Assembly: GCA_028704385.1 (NCBI GenBank)
Contig: JAQVLA010000006.1
Coordinates: forward strand, 1 to 64,000
Length of the DNA stretch: 64,000 bases
Reading direction: 5' to 3'
DNA from: Bacteroidales bacterium
GTDB taxonomy: Bacteria > Bacteroidota > Bacteroidia > Bacteroidales > F082
This document shows, piece after piece, positions 15,524 to 24,570 of the stretch; positions within the stretch are counted from its first letter, which is position 1; each line of letters opens with the position of its first letter. The position numbers and the translations under genes are program-made. A model generated the notes under the pieces. That model was not told the origin of the DNA, did not search any database, and saw nothing but the letters and a program-made list of their open reading frames with translations.

Positions 15524-18485
15524 GAGAATATGGTTTTAAAAAGTTTGGAAAATATACAACTACTTCTGTACCACAACAACTTCCATCAGAAGATTTCAGA
15601 TCGTTATACCTAATTTGAATATTTGTTTTTTCCTGTATATTGATCAGCGAAATCCTACGTTTTATAATTGTTAAGCCTAGTGATTTTCTTTGATCCGGCT
15701 TCGATAAATTTCTTATCCTTTCGGCTTCTTCACGGCCAATGCCATTATCCTGAATGCTAACTTTTAAATCGTTAGCAGAAACCCTGTCAAAATTAATCTT
15801 AATAAAACCCGGCTTATCACTATGCATCAGACCATGCCAGATTGCGTTTTCGGCAATGGGCTGTATGATAAAAACCGGGATCAACACCTGTTCTTGTGGA
15901 ATGTTGGGATCCACTTCAACAGAAAATCTAAACTTATCTTTAAATCGTGCTGATTCCAATTCAAGATAAAGCTGTAAGGCCTCTACTTCCTTGGCTATCG
16001 TTAAGGATTTTTCCTGCGACATATCAAGAATTTTTCGCATCAGAGTAGCAAACTTGGTTAGGTACCGGCTCGATTCCATTCGATCGTTTTGCAGCACATA
16101 ACGATGCACGGTATTCAGTGAATTAAATAAAAAATGAGGATTCATCTGATTGATCAGTGCCTCCTGCTGATACCAGTTAAGGTCGAATATCAACTGGTTG
16201 CGTTGCTTAATCAGCCTGATTCGCCAGATGAAAACCAGGCTAATCATACAAATACTCACAGATAGTATCAGCAAAATAAACCACAGCTTCAAATAGAAAG
16301 GTTTCAGGATCACAATTTCCATTCGGGCTATATCAGGGTTCCATTCGCCAGCTCCATTGCGTACACTTACTTCAAACACATAATCACCAGCAGGTAAATA
16401 GGGATACTGAGCATTTGTTTTTTGATCCACAACCCAATCGTCCTGTAATCCCAGCATCCGATAGCGATAGGTTTGCCGGCCTTTGTTCCGAAAGCTCAAA
16501 GCAAAATAATCAAACTGTATATTATTTTGTGAAAATGGCAGGATAATCTTGTCCTCCACAGGATGCTCATTATGGTTTACAATAACGTCAGTAATAAAAA
16601 TAGGTAAATGTATGCCGGTACGCCTAAATGCATCTTTGTGGTATACTTGTAAGCCATCAGCTGTGGCTAAAAAGAGGTTATCTCCCGAATAACAAAGATT
16701 ATTAATCTCGTTCGATAACATCCCGCAATTAACATCAAATGACTGAATAAAGCCTTCCTGAAACAGGATGTTGCAGTCAATCATACTGATGCCTGCATTG
16801 GTTCCCACATAGATCATATTATGATGCACCTCAATTGAGGTAACGGAATTGGATGCCAAACCGTCTTGTTGTGTAAACTGGAAAAGGCTGTCGGATGCAA
16901 GCATTAACAACCCGCTTCCTTTGGTTCCAATCAGCAGTGTATCGCCTGCAGCAGCTAACTGTGTTGCCCTTTCCCCCAACATAGGAAACCTTTCGCTCAT
17001 TTGTATTATGGTGTCGTTGTGATGAAGCCATACCCCATTTAAAGTTGCCAGAAAAACCTTATCTCCAATCACTGTAATATCCTCCACCCGATCTTTAAAT
17101 TTATATCGATATCCATTATACAGAAGTGAATCAGATTCGCCATCAACGCTCGAAAAGCTTGTAAAATGTCCAAACAGTACTGTACTATCCTTCAGAAAAA
17201 CACTTTTAGCCCCCTGTTTTATAAAATCCAGGTGCTTGGAATGGATCTTCTTTGTGCCATGATCGTCCAAACAAGTTACTTTAAATACATTTTCTGAAGT
17301 ACCTACCCACAAAACCTTTGATCGATGATCGTACTCGATATCTTCAATGTACAAATCACTGGTTGTATCAAGCTGAAAAATATGCTGTTCCCCTGATGAT
17401 GAAATCCGTCCAAGCCTGCCACGGCTAAGTGCCAGCCACAAACTGCCATCAGCTTCTGAAACCACATCATTCACATTGTCAAAATCAAATCCTGCTTTGC
17501 GGCCGTAAAAATGATTATCGAAAACTGGAATATGAAAAACACCTTTATTCAGGCTTGTTATCCACAGTCCATTTTCATTATCAATATAAAAATCTGATAC
17601 AGAAGTATTTGAGAGATAATTCATTGGCTTGGCAGAAATATCAGAAGATTTATATTTAAAAATACCATGTGCTGTTGTTCCCACCCACAAATCGCCTTCC
17701 TTATCAAGGATCATAGCCTGAACATTACTCTCAAATTCCAGGGTGTGTACAATTTGGCCTCGCATATCAACCTGATAAAGTATATCGTTAAATGACACAA
17801 AGAGATTATGGCCAAGGGCAGCTTTCAATATGGTTCTTTGCATCTGTTCCCAATTCTTTTCTACTACAAACGATATTGTGTCAGTTTTAGTGAAAACCAC
17901 AATCTGCCTGGATCCTTTAATTGTGGCATTTTGCTTAAGAAATTTGTTATTATCCAGCAAATGGAGCTCATAAAAATGTTGATATTCCTGCTTTTTCAAC
18001 CATCGAAAACTCCCGTCCGCTGCGATCTCCAGAAGTCCCTTTCCCGATACATTAACGCGTAAATTGTTGAGTGAATCAACATGATAGTTTTCGTATAATC
18101 TATAGTTGCCCGGATGATCGTCCAACAAACTGTCTAAAATATAGTTATAGGGATAGACTGTTACCTTCTCATCAACGACGAATGCAAATTGGCCATTGAT
18201 TGTATTCATCCATATCCGGCCCAAAGCATCGGCTTCAAGATCAAAAACCGTGTTTTCGGGCAATCCGGCACTTTCATCAAAAATCATAAAGCGATAACCA
18301 TCATAACGAGCTAATCCCTGATCAGTCGAAAACCACAAGTAGCCCATCTTATCTTGCACAACATCGTAAACCTCAGATGATGGCAATCCTTCGTGTCCGG
18401 TAATTTGCCTGTAAACAGGATCCTGTGCCATTGCATTCTGCAACAGTAAAACAAGCAATAACATACCAGTTGTCCAGAACCGCAT
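15510..18485 (-). CDS. Membrane sensor histidine kinase with periplasmic beta-propeller and Y_Y_Y domain (LytS-type kinase core)
   Basis: The 991-aa protein has a signal peptide (residues 1-20). Repeats of the two-component-regulator propeller type follow (for example GLPSSEVYDVVQDKMGYLWFSTDQGLARYDG, then VGTTAHGIFKY and VGTNAGISMI). Next are a Y_Y_Y domain (about 640-715), one membrane helix (about 727-750) and a His_kinase/LytS core with the phospho-acceptor His (near 783) in NPHFLFNSLN. The HATPase motifs are NAIWHGLMHS, DNGIGREEAERI and SLGLTIIKRRI. In Bacteroidota such propeller sensors detect extracellular or periplasmic ligands, often glycans. Its partner is the receiver-only protein that overlaps its 3' end. 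No polysaccharide-utilisation genes are nearby, so the ligand is unknown. Confidence 0.9.
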   Translation of the reverse strand: MRFWTTGMLLLVLLLQNAMAQDPVYRQITGHEGLPSSEVYDVVQDKMGYLWFSTDQGLARYDGYRFMIFDESAGLPENTVFDLEADALGRIWMNTINGQFAFVVDEKVTVYPYNYILDSLLDDHPGNYRLYENYHVDSLNNLRVNVSGKGLLEIAADGSFRWLKKQEYQHFYELHLLDNNKFLKQNATIKGSRQIVVFTKTDTISFVVEKNWEQMQRTILKAALGHNLFVSFNDILYQVDMRGQIVHTLEFESNVQAMILDKEGDLWVGTTAHGIFKYKSSDISAKPMNYLSNTSVSDFYIDNENGLWITSLNKGVFHIPVFDNHFYGRKAGFDFDNVNDVVSEADGSLWLALSRGRLGRISSSGEQHIFQLDTTSDLYIEDIEYDHRSKVLWVGTSENVFKVTCLDDHGTKKIHSKHLDFIKQGAKSVFLKDSTVLFGHFTSFSSVDGESDSLLYNGYRYKFKDRVEDITVIGDKVFLATLNGVWLHHNDTIIQMSERFPMLGERATQLAAAGDTLLIGTKGSGLLMLASDSLFQFTQQDGLASNSVTSIEVHHNMIYVGTNAGISMIDCNILFQEGFIQSFDVNCGMLSNEINNLCYSGDNLFLATADGLQVYHKDAFRRTGIHLPIFITDVIVNHNEHPVEDKIILPFSQNNIQFDYFALSFRNKGRQTYRYRMLGLQDDWVVDQKTNAQYPYLPAGDYVFEVSVRNGAGEWNPDIARMEIVILKPFYLKLWFILLILSVSICMISLVFIWRIRLIKQRNQLIFDLNWYQQEALINQMNPHFLFNSLNTVHRYVLQNDRMESSRYLTKFATLMRKILDMSQEKSLTIAKEVEALQLYLELESARFKDKFRFSVEVDPNIPQEQVLIPVFIIQPIAENAIWHGLMHSDKPGFIKINFDRVSANDLKVSIQDNGIGREEAERIRNLSKPDQRKSLGLTIIKRRISLINIQEKTNIQIRYNDLKSSDGSCCGTEVVVYFPNFLKPYSHGTI

Positions 18486-18501
18486 AATGGCAATTTGCTA
18501 A

Positions 18502-18509
18502 CAAATTTA
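18502..18509 (-). promoter_or_regulatory. -7 box of the propeller sensor kinase operon
   Basis: On the minus strand this reads TAAATTTG, an exact TAnnTTTG match, 16 bases upstream of the kinase ATG. No -33 TTG is apparent at 19-base spacing. Confidence 0.45.
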
Positions 18510-18539
18510 CAGCAAATTAATCAGTAATTAAGACGGATG

Positions 18540-19349
18540 TTAAAGAAACAGCAACAAGCTGACGGCCATAAGCGCCATACCGGCTATCATACCATAAATT
18601 GAATAGTGATGCTCACCATATTCTTCAGCAGCCGGAAGCAATTCGTCCAGTGAAATAAAGACCATGATACCAGCCACCATGGCAAACAATACCCCAAAAA
18701 CGGTTGGACTAAGAAACGGCATGAGCAGGAGATAACCCACCAAAGCACCCACTGGTTCGGCCAGTCCGCTGCTAAACGAAAGCCAAAAAGCACGCTTTCG
18801 GCTTCCGGTAGCATAATATACCGGAACAGAAACTGCAATTCCTTCAGGTATGTTATGTATGGCAACGGCTACCGCGATTGCAATACCAAGGTTTGGATCG
18901 GACAATGCCGCAGTAAAAGTAGCCAGACCTTCCGGAAAGTTATGAATACCTATTGCTAATGCCGTGAAAATTCCCATGCGGGCTAACTTTCTCTTTTTCT
19001 CATCGATATGATCCATGTCCTCGATACGTTTAACCTCATGCGGATTTTCGATGCTGGGAATAAACTTGTCTATCAATCCGATTACCAGGATACCTGCAAA
19101 AAATGCCAGAACGGTGTACCAGGAACCCTCGCGAAAACCGTACACAGCTGTCAGTTCGATGCGGGCTTTGGATAAAATCTCAACAAACGAAACATAAATC
19201 ATCACACCAGCCGAAAACCCCAGTGCTACAGATAAAAACCGGGTGTTCGTGCGCCTGGCCAGCAAAGCTATGGCACTTCCTATTCCGGTAGAAAGACCGG
19301 CAAACAACGTTAAACCAAAAGCGATTAAAACATGCTCGTTCGAAATCAT
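18540..19349 (-). CDS. zupT: ZIP family divalent metal transporter (ZupT)
   Basis: This 269-aa inner-membrane importer has about eight predicted helices and takes up Zn2+ and other divalent metals. The metal-site helices are seen as [15 protein letters not shown] (about 134-148) and [29 protein letters not shown] (about 163-190), each with the HNxPEG motif of ZIP proteins. A cytoplasmic loop with several acidic and basic residues ([12 protein letters not shown]) sits between helices 3 and 4. Length matches bacterial ZupT. It overlaps the stop of a small upstream gene by four bases, so the two are co-translated. No Fur/Zur-like box was recognised. Confidence 0.92.
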   Translation of the reverse strand: MISNEHVLIAFGLTLFAGLSTGIGSAIALLARRTNTRFLSVALGFSAGVMIYVSFVEILSKARIELTAVYGFREGSWYTVLAFFAGILVIGLIDKFIPSIENPHEVKRIEDMDHIDEKKRKLARMGIFTALAIGIHNFPEGLATFTAALSDPNLGIAIAVAVAIHNIPEGIAVSVPVYYATGSRKRAFWLSFSSGLAEPVGALVGYLLLMPFLSPTVFGVLFAMVAGIMVFISLDELLPAAEEYGEHHYSIYGMIAGMALMAVSLLLFL

Positions 19350-19648
19350 TCTTTCTCAGTTCTTTGTTGTTTATTTTTTGCATACGCCGCCCGGGTTGCC
19401 ATCTTTTGCTTTTCTCGCTCAATTACTAAAGTAGCAATTTCATCTGCCCTCTCCTCATCAGTTTTGCGATGCAAGGCCTCATTAAAGTGTGTCTCCGAAA
19501 CATCATGACGATACATTAATGCGCACAACCGCTCGAAGTCGTGCTCGAGCAAATCCAGTAGAAACAGCTTTAGCCTGGAATGTAGTTCATTGTAGCTCAA
19601 GCCATTCAAACGAGATATCTCTCCAGGATCAATTGGACTTAACTCCAT
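19346..19648 (-). CDS. Small hypothetical protein coupled to zupT
   Basis: A 100-aa soluble, largely helical protein with a strongly charged C-terminus ([23 protein letters not shown]). It has no signal peptide, membrane segment or cysteine cluster. The central motif [22 protein letters not shown] contains His and acidic residues that might bind metal, but this is only an impression. I do not recognise the family. It lies 11 bases after the metallophosphatase gene and overlaps zupT by four bases (ATGA type), so it belongs to a three-gene operon. Confidence 0.7.
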   Translation of the reverse strand: MELSPIDPGEISRLNGLSYNELHSRLKLFLLDLLEHDFERLCALMYRHDVSETHFNEALHRKTDEERADEIATLVIEREKQKMATRAAYAKNKQQRTEKE

Positions 19649-19659
19649 AAAATATTGGT

Positions 19660-20376
19660 TTATTTATCAATATTGGTTTGAATAAGCTGTTCGCGCGAAT
19701 TGAGTTCATAAGCAACCAAATTGCCATATCCCGTACGATTTTCCATATAAACCCCATTATCAAGATCTATAAAGTGATAACTATTGGAATCCATCACGTG
19801 GTGCATAAACTCCAGGTCAACAGGCACATGACCATGAATCACTTTTTTGTTTCTGATTTTTTCAGGTATTACCCTGAATTCACGTGTCCAAAGCATGGTA
19901 TTGGTATCAGATAGCGGATCATCGATTTTAAAATTCAATCCTGCATGTACCAGTATAAATTGCTCCAACTCAATGTAAAAACGTCCTTTTCGCATCCAAC
20001 TGATATACTTTTCAGGTATTTCGGAGGCATATTGTACACCAAAACTTGCCAGGGTTTCTTTACCACCATGGATTTCCCATTCCTTTTGAATTTTCTTTTT
20101 GCGGCGCATCCCCAGAAAATGTTTTGTTTGCTTGTCCTCTTCCCATGATCTGATGCAATAATCTTCGTGATTCCCCTTTAAATACTGTATCTGAAACTCA
20201 TTTGACTCTAAATACATAAGGTAATCAAGTACTCCTTTACTATCAGGACCCCGATCAATAAAATCACCTAAAAAATAGAGTACATCAAATTTGCTGGGTT
20301 TGATTTGATTTTCAACCAGTGCTTTGAGGGTTTTCTTACAACCATGAATGTCAGAAATTACCCAGCTTTTTTTCAT
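19660..20376 (-). CDS. Metallophosphoesterase (serine/threonine phosphatase / ApaH-like)
   Basis: A 238-aa calcineurin-like phosphoesterase of the PPP type. The metal-binding motifs appear in order: SDIHGC (8-13, GDxHG class), FLGDFIDRG (35-43, GDxVDRG class), LKGNHEDY (64-71, GNHE) and later histidines in LVHAGLNF and VIHGHVPVD. Bacterial members dephosphorylate proteins or cleave diadenosine polyphosphates; the exact substrate is not determined here. No signal peptide, so cytoplasmic. First gene of a probable operon with the small hypothetical protein and zupT. Confidence 0.88.
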   Translation of the reverse strand: MKKSWVISDIHGCKKTLKALVENQIKPSKFDVLYFLGDFIDRGPDSKGVLDYLMYLESNEFQIQYLKGNHEDYCIRSWEEDKQTKHFLGMRRKKKIQKEWEIHGGKETLASFGVQYASEIPEKYISWMRKGRFYIELEQFILVHAGLNFKIDDPLSDTNTMLWTREFRVIPEKIRNKKVIHGHVPVDLEFMHHVMDSNSYHFIDLDNGVYMENRTGYGNLVAYELNSREQLIQTNIDK

Positions 20377-20462
20377 ATCAATACTTTGGGGTTGTTTGGG
20401 CTGTAAATATACAATTTTAGCTTTCCTTTGGTCCTCAGAAATCTAAAAAACCCAGGTCTCAT

Positions 20463-21209
20463 TTACTTTTTACTTGCCTGTTTTGCTACCTGATCCATCA
20501 GCTTTTTTATTTCTTCCGGATCACCAATAAAATAATCCTTTTGAAGCTTCAACTTATCATCAAACTCAAATACATAAGGTATTCCTGTTGGGATATTAAA
20601 AGCAAGAATGGCTTCTTCGCTCATTTTTTTAAGATGCATCACCATTGCTCTTAAACTGTTGCCATGTGCTGCCACCAATATCTCGCCATGCTTTTCAAGA
20701 CTTTTCTTAATATCACTTTCCCAATAGGGAACCATACGTTCAATTACCTCTTTTAGCGACTCGGTCATGGGCAGATGCTTAGGTTCCACATCAGCAAAGC
20801 GGGGGTCTTTAGCAGGGTTTCTGGGATCCTCATCCGAGAGTGGCTGAGGTGGCACATCAAAACTGCGTCGCCAGAGCAACACTTGTTCGTCTCCGTATTT
20901 TTCGGCAGTCTCGGCCTTGTTAAGTCCCTGAAGTTCACCATAATGTTTTTCATTCAAACGCCAGCTTTTCAGCACCGGAATATACATCTGATCCATTTCT
21001 TCCAGCACCAGCCACAAGGTTTTTATTGCCCTTGAAAGATAAGAGGTATAGGCAATTTTGAACCGAAAACCTTCTTCCTTAAGTAATTTGCCGGCTTTTT
21101 TTGCTTCTTCAATGCCCTGTTCCGAAAGTGGAACATCTGTCCAGCCGGTAAAACGATTTTCTTTGTTCCAGGTGCTTTGTCCGTGTCTGATCAATACTAA
21201 TTTTTTCAT
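20463..21209 (-). CDS. gpmA: 2,3-bisphosphoglycerate-dependent phosphoglycerate mutase
   Basis: A 248-aa glycolytic enzyme interconverting 3- and 2-phosphoglycerate. The phosphohistidine motif RHGQSTWN includes His9. Other signatures are [16 protein letters not shown] (18-33), [16 protein letters not shown] (around 85-100, with the catalytic Glu) and the second active-site His in [11 protein letters not shown] (around 186). Length and sequence are typical of dPGM. It has no operon partners: the next gene on this strand is 86 bases away, and the gene on the other side is divergent. Confidence 0.95.
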   Translation of the reverse strand: MKKLVLIRHGQSTWNKENRFTGWTDVPLSEQGIEEAKKAGKLLKEEGFRFKIAYTSYLSRAIKTLWLVLEEMDQMYIPVLKSWRLNEKHYGELQGLNKAETAEKYGDEQVLLWRRSFDVPPQPLSDEDPRNPAKDPRFADVEPKHLPMTESLKEVIERMVPYWESDIKKSLEKHGEILVAAHGNSLRAMVMHLKKMSEEAILAFNIPTGIPYVFEFDDKLKLQKDYFIGDPEEIKKLMDQVAKQASKK

Positions 21210-21337
21210 ATTTCTTCTTTTTGCTTTTTATTTCCGGGGAAAAATCCAGTTCATCCCAATCAAAATCCTAAAATTCTTAATAAAGATATTTCATGCAAAT
21301 TTAAAGCTTTTCGTGCTGATATCCGATTAACATAATG

Positions 21338-21345
21338 TAAATTTG
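21338..21345 (+). promoter_or_regulatory. -7 box abutting the start of the polysaccharide deacetylase gene
   Basis: TAAATTTG matches TAnnTTTG exactly and ends four bases before the ATG, which predicts a leaderless or almost leaderless mRNA. Confidence 0.5.
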
Positions 21346-21349
21346 TAGT

Positions 21350-21958
21350 ATGAAAGCAGTTACAGTTCCGGCATTTTTGCGAATTTTCTATCCATCGCTA
21401 CTCTGGCAGATGCCCGCCGGAAACCAGACGCTTTACCTCACTTTTGATGATGGCCCTCATCCGGAAATTACAACTAAAGTGCTTGATATGCTCGATCACT
21501 ATCAGGCCAGGGCAACATTTTTTTGTGTTGGCGAAAATGTAGAGCGATTTCCACAAACCTATGCAGAAATATTAAACAGAGGACATCGAACCGGAAATCA
21601 TTCCATGAACCACCTGAATGGCTGGAAAACCAATCTAAACCTTTATTACGAAAATGTGAATGAATGTCGTAAACTGGTAGATTCGGACCTGCTGCGACCA
21701 CCTTACGGACGGATAACACCTTCGCAAATTCAGGCATTAAAAAAAGAATATAAAATTGTGATGTGGTCGGTGTTGAGCTACGATTTTAATGCAGAAACCA
21801 CACCCGACCAATGCCTTAATTATGTGATTGAGCACGCCGAAGATGGTTCCATCATCGTATTTCACGACTCAGAAAAGTCGAAGCGGAATATGCTTACAGC
21901 CTTGCCCGAAGTGCTTCGCTATTACAGCAGCAAAGGATATCGCTTTGAAAAACTATGA
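21350..21958 (+). CDS. Polysaccharide deacetylase (NodB/CE4 family)
   Basis: A 202-aa metal-dependent N- or O-deacetylase. NodB motif 1 is TFDDGPHPE with Asp33 and the metal ligand Asp34. Motif 2 is NHSMNH with His84 and His88, motif 3 is RPPYGR (116-121), and motif 5 is VFHDS with His172. All metal ligands and catalytic residues are present, so it should be active. There is no cleavable signal peptide, only a short hydrophobic N-terminus (FLRIFYPSLLW). Substrate could be peptidoglycan, chitin oligomers or a surface glycan; it cannot be decided from sequence. Transcribed alone, convergent with nothing and divergent from gpmA. Confidence 0.9.
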   Translation: MKAVTVPAFLRIFYPSLLWQMPAGNQTLYLTFDDGPHPEITTKVLDMLDHYQARATFFCVGENVERFPQTYAEILNRGHRTGNHSMNHLNGWKTNLNLYYENVNECRKLVDSDLLRPPYGRITPSQIQALKKEYKIVMWSVLSYDFNAETTPDQCLNYVIEHAEDGSIIVFHDSEKSKRNMLTALPEVLRYYSSKGYRFEKL

Positions 21959-22069
21959 CAGCCTGACAGCCGAAAACAAACCTTTTACACACCAGTCGGT
22001 TCCAAAACCCCTCTTGTAACATTTTGGCAAGCTAGTTGTTCTATAAGAAAGAATTCTTTGTAAAATGCT

Positions 22070-22077
22070 TATTTTTG
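22070..22077 (+). promoter_or_regulatory. -7 box abutting the start of the 149-aa hypothetical gene
   Basis: TATTTTTG matches TAnnTTTG exactly and ends four bases before the ATG, so the transcript would be essentially leaderless. Confidence 0.5.
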
Positions 22078-22081
22078 TGAT

Positions 22082-22531
22082 ATGGAAAATGATGATTTCA
22101 AAAAAGATATCGAAGAGCTTTTTCGTTTGTTTAACAAGTTGATGGATCGCTATCCGGAAGAAAACATGCCTGGAATTGATAAAGCACAATTCGAGCAACT
22201 GAAACTTTTTTTGCGCAATTACGAAAACATGAAAGACCAGATATCCATGCAGATGATGGGGCCTGTGAATGAACCCATGCGTCAAATGCTGCGTATGTTT
22301 ATTAAACAGATGAGAGAAGAGCTGGGTGAAGACGATTTTTTACAGGATACAAAGCAGGACGAAATCCCAATTTCAAGACAAACAATACCAATGATAAAAG
22401 GCGATCCGCTCGAACAAATTGCACATATCGATGCCATGCTAAGCAGGCCAGGTCTTAAAAATGAAGAAATTGACAGATTGCTTGACGAACGTGCCAGGTT
22501 AAGTGAATTATTAAAGAAGACCAACGATTAA
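22082..22531 (+). CDS. Hypothetical helical protein upstream of a TlpA-like thioredoxin
   Basis: A 149-aa, acidic, methionine-rich, almost entirely helical soluble protein (many Met in KDQISMQMMGPVNEPMRQML). It has no signal peptide, no cysteine and no catalytic motif. The family is not recognised. It is 15 bases upstream of the thioredoxin-like gene and probably co-transcribed with it. A promoter box sits directly before its ATG. Confidence 0.7.
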   Translation: MENDDFKKDIEELFRLFNKLMDRYPEENMPGIDKAQFEQLKLFLRNYENMKDQISMQMMGPVNEPMRQMLRMFIKQMREELGEDDFLQDTKQDEIPISRQTIPMIKGDPLEQIAHIDAMLSRPGLKNEEIDRLLDERARLSELLKKTND

Positions 22532-22546
22532 GGCTGGACTAAACGG

Positions 22547-23152
22547 ATGAAATCATATCTAAAAATGCGATGGAAAAAGTATTGGGAGAGAAAAGCCTGG
22601 TTTTCAAAAATCAGCGATCTGGTTTTTATCCTGCTCATCATTGGCTTACTTATTCCTGCCAGCAGAAAAGAAATTAGTGCTTTTGTATCGGGCCTTACAG
22701 CAATGAGCCCGGGCACTCTGGACGAAGACAAGCAGTTAAGCGTAAGTAATGCGTCCTTAAACTGGTCGGTCACCAATCAGGACGGAGCAGTTTTTAGTCT
22801 CTCAGATTTTCAGAACAGGCCAATTTTCCTAAACTTTTGGGCTACCTGGTGTCCGCCTTGTATTGCCGAAATGCCTGATATTCAGGACTTATATGACAAT
22901 TATGGCGATCGTGTTGCTTTTTTGCTTGTTACTGACGAATCGCCCGAAAAGGTAAATGCATTCATGCAGAAAAAAGGTTTTAATATGCCTGTTTACTACC
23001 ACCAGTCAGGGGTGCCACAAGAGTTTACCACGCAAAGTATTCCTACCACTTTCGTTATCAGCCCCGATCAAAAAATTGTGATTCGAAAAACCGGGGCAGC
23101 CAAATGGAACAGCAAAAAAATGCATCAACTTTTGGACGAAATGATGCAGTAA
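22547..23152 (+). CDS. TlpA/ResA-like membrane-anchored thiol-disulfide oxidoreductase
   Basis: A 201-aa protein anchored by one N-terminal helix (residues 24-38, preceded by basic residues) with a periplasmic thioredoxin fold. The active site is WATWCPPC (Cys102, Cys105), and the cis-proline loop is SIPTTFVI (about 165-172). The family reduces disulfides in the periplasm, for example during cytochrome c maturation or repair of exported proteins. No cytochrome genes are adjacent. It follows the 149-aa hypothetical gene by 15 bases. Confidence 0.9.
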   Translation: MKSYLKMRWKKYWERKAWFSKISDLVFILLIIGLLIPASRKEISAFVSGLTAMSPGTLDEDKQLSVSNASLNWSVTNQDGAVFSLSDFQNRPIFLNFWATWCPPCIAEMPDIQDLYDNYGDRVAFLLVTDESPEKVNAFMQKKGFNMPVYYHQSGVPQEFTTQSIPTTFVISPDQKIVIRKTGAAKWNSKKMHQLLDEMMQ

Positions 23153-23197
23153 TTCAACTTAATAGAGAATAATAGTAACAGCTCACATGCAAATTCA

Positions 23198-23205
23198 TAC
23201 CTTTG
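23198..23205 (+). promoter_or_regulatory. -7 box of the outer-membrane barrel gene
   Basis: TACCTTTG followed by CA is an exact -7 element 43 bases before the ATG, giving a leader of about 36 bases. No -33 TTTG at normal spacing. Confidence 0.5.
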
Positions 23206-23248
23206 CAACGTTATACAGCCAAAATAGCCGTAAAATAAATAACATAAA

Positions 23249-23908
23249 ATGAAAAAACTTGGAATTTTACTGATCTTCGTGGTTTTGGCCACAGCCACTC
23301 AGGCTCAGATCATTACAGATAAAACCAGTAAGAAATTTACCATTGGCTTCGATATTTATACCGACGTCTTAACCAAAACACCGGCCAATTATAATGCCCG
23401 TACCATCAATCAGGGCTTTAATGTTTTTGGAACTTATAATTTCCCACTTGGGAAAAGCGCCCATACCTTTTCACTTGGTGCAGGTATCCGCTCACAAAAC
23501 TTCTATTCCAACACACTAATTGCTGATTTAAACGCTGATACGATTCAATTTGTGCCCATAAGCAATAATTATAAAAAAAGTAAGATTAATTTGGTCTATC
23601 TGGATTTTCCGGCCGAGTTTCGCTTTCGCTTTAAGAACAACTGGAAAGTTGGTATCGGTTTCAAACTGGGGGTGGCCATTGGAAGCAAAACAAAATATAT
23701 TGGTGATATCACAGCAACCGGCCCACGTGTTTACGCCAAAGAAAAACGTATCAACTCCCTTGAAAAATACACTTTTGGACCAACTTTCCGGGTGGGTTAT
23801 AAATGGATCAATCTGTTTGCCTATTATCAACCGGCCAGGGTTTTTCAGCGCGACTTAGGACCTGAGTTTTATCCGCTTTCAATCGGTATTACGATAGCTC
23901 CATTCTAA
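23249..23908 (+). CDS. Outer-membrane beta-barrel protein (PorT-like family)
   Basis: A 219-aa protein with a signal peptide (residues 1-19, ...ATATQAQ) and an alternating hydrophobic pattern for about eight strands, ending in an aromatic residue (SIGITIAPF) as outer-membrane barrels do. It resembles the small OMP_b-brl barrels common in Bacteroidota, but a specific function such as PorT cannot be claimed. Own promoter. It converges with the membrane-protein gene that follows, only 29 bases apart. Confidence 0.75.
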   Translation: MKKLGILLIFVVLATATQAQIITDKTSKKFTIGFDIYTDVLTKTPANYNARTINQGFNVFGTYNFPLGKSAHTFSLGAGIRSQNFYSNTLIADLNADTIQFVPISNNYKKSKINLVYLDFPAEFRFRFKNNWKVGIGFKLGVAIGSKTKYIGDITATGPRVYAKEKRINSLEKYTFGPTFRVGYKWINLFAYYQPARVFQRDLGPEFYPLSIGITIAPF

Positions 23909-23937
23909 CATTCAATTTTTTTTCTGCTGTTCGTTTC

Positions 23938-24567
23938 TCAATTTCCTATCCACAGGAAGATGTTAAGCATCAATAAATATCCTGTGAAAAATCCCGTATA
24001 AACTTCTATTGGCTTATGTGCCAGCAATATAAGACGTGCAGCACCAACTAAGCCGCTGATTAAAACCGACAGAATCAACAATAAATAAAAACTTCCGGGC
24101 GAAAGCAATGCCAGGCCAGTAAAAGCACCGGTAATTGCCCCCAATCCTATCATGTGTAAACTGATTTTCCACCAAAGGTTTATGGCTGATGCGATGATAG
24201 CCAGCAAAGTAGCACCAAGCATATAAACATACAATACAGGCGCAATTTGCAGGTGTTTTAAAAGGTAAAAAGTGAGGTAAAAAAATACTGCAGTCACCAG
24301 TAGGGGGGCAATGCGTTCCTGTCGTGAGGGCATTTGCAAACTGCTGATTAGCTTAAATTTTAACATCAAAAGGATGATGGATAAAGGAAAAAGGAAGGTA
24401 GTTATAAAAACCAGGCCGGCAAGTTTCCAGATCATTGTATAAGGTATGCGAAGCATAATAAGATCAGCTCGCCAGATCAAAGCAAGATAAGCCCACACCG
24501 GAATGAGCAAAGGATGAAATATTACAGAAAGTAACTTAGCAACTTGCTTTTCAAATATTGAAGGCAT
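23938..24567 (-). CDS. Six-helix inner-membrane protein of unknown function
   Basis: A 209-aa integral membrane protein with about six helices (from FHPLLIPVWAYLALIW onward). A conserved-looking polar stretch QMPSRQERIAP lies after the second helix and WWKISLHMIG after the fourth. The arrangement recalls the C-terminal half of PAP2-type phosphatases of Bacteroidota, but the KxxxxxxRP and PSGH signatures are not intact, so I leave it unassigned. It starts three bases after the rpoN stop and is probably co-transcribed with it. Confidence 0.75.
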   Translation of the reverse strand: MPSIFEKQVAKLLSVIFHPLLIPVWAYLALIWRADLIMLRIPYTMIWKLAGLVFITTFLFPLSIILLMLKFKLISSLQMPSRQERIAPLLVTAVFFYLTFYLLKHLQIAPVLYVYMLGATLLAIIASAINLWWKISLHMIGLGAITGAFTGLALLSPGSFYLLLILSVLISGLVGAARLILLAHKPIEVYTGFFTGYLLMLNIFLWIGN

Positions 24568-24570
24568 GTA

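Noticed and set aside
21350-21958. Link between the NodB deacetylase and the NodB-like domains of the T9SS proteins
   Set aside because: The genes are 10 kb apart with separate promoters, and only this deacetylase keeps its metal ligands; no shared operon or special similarity is visible.
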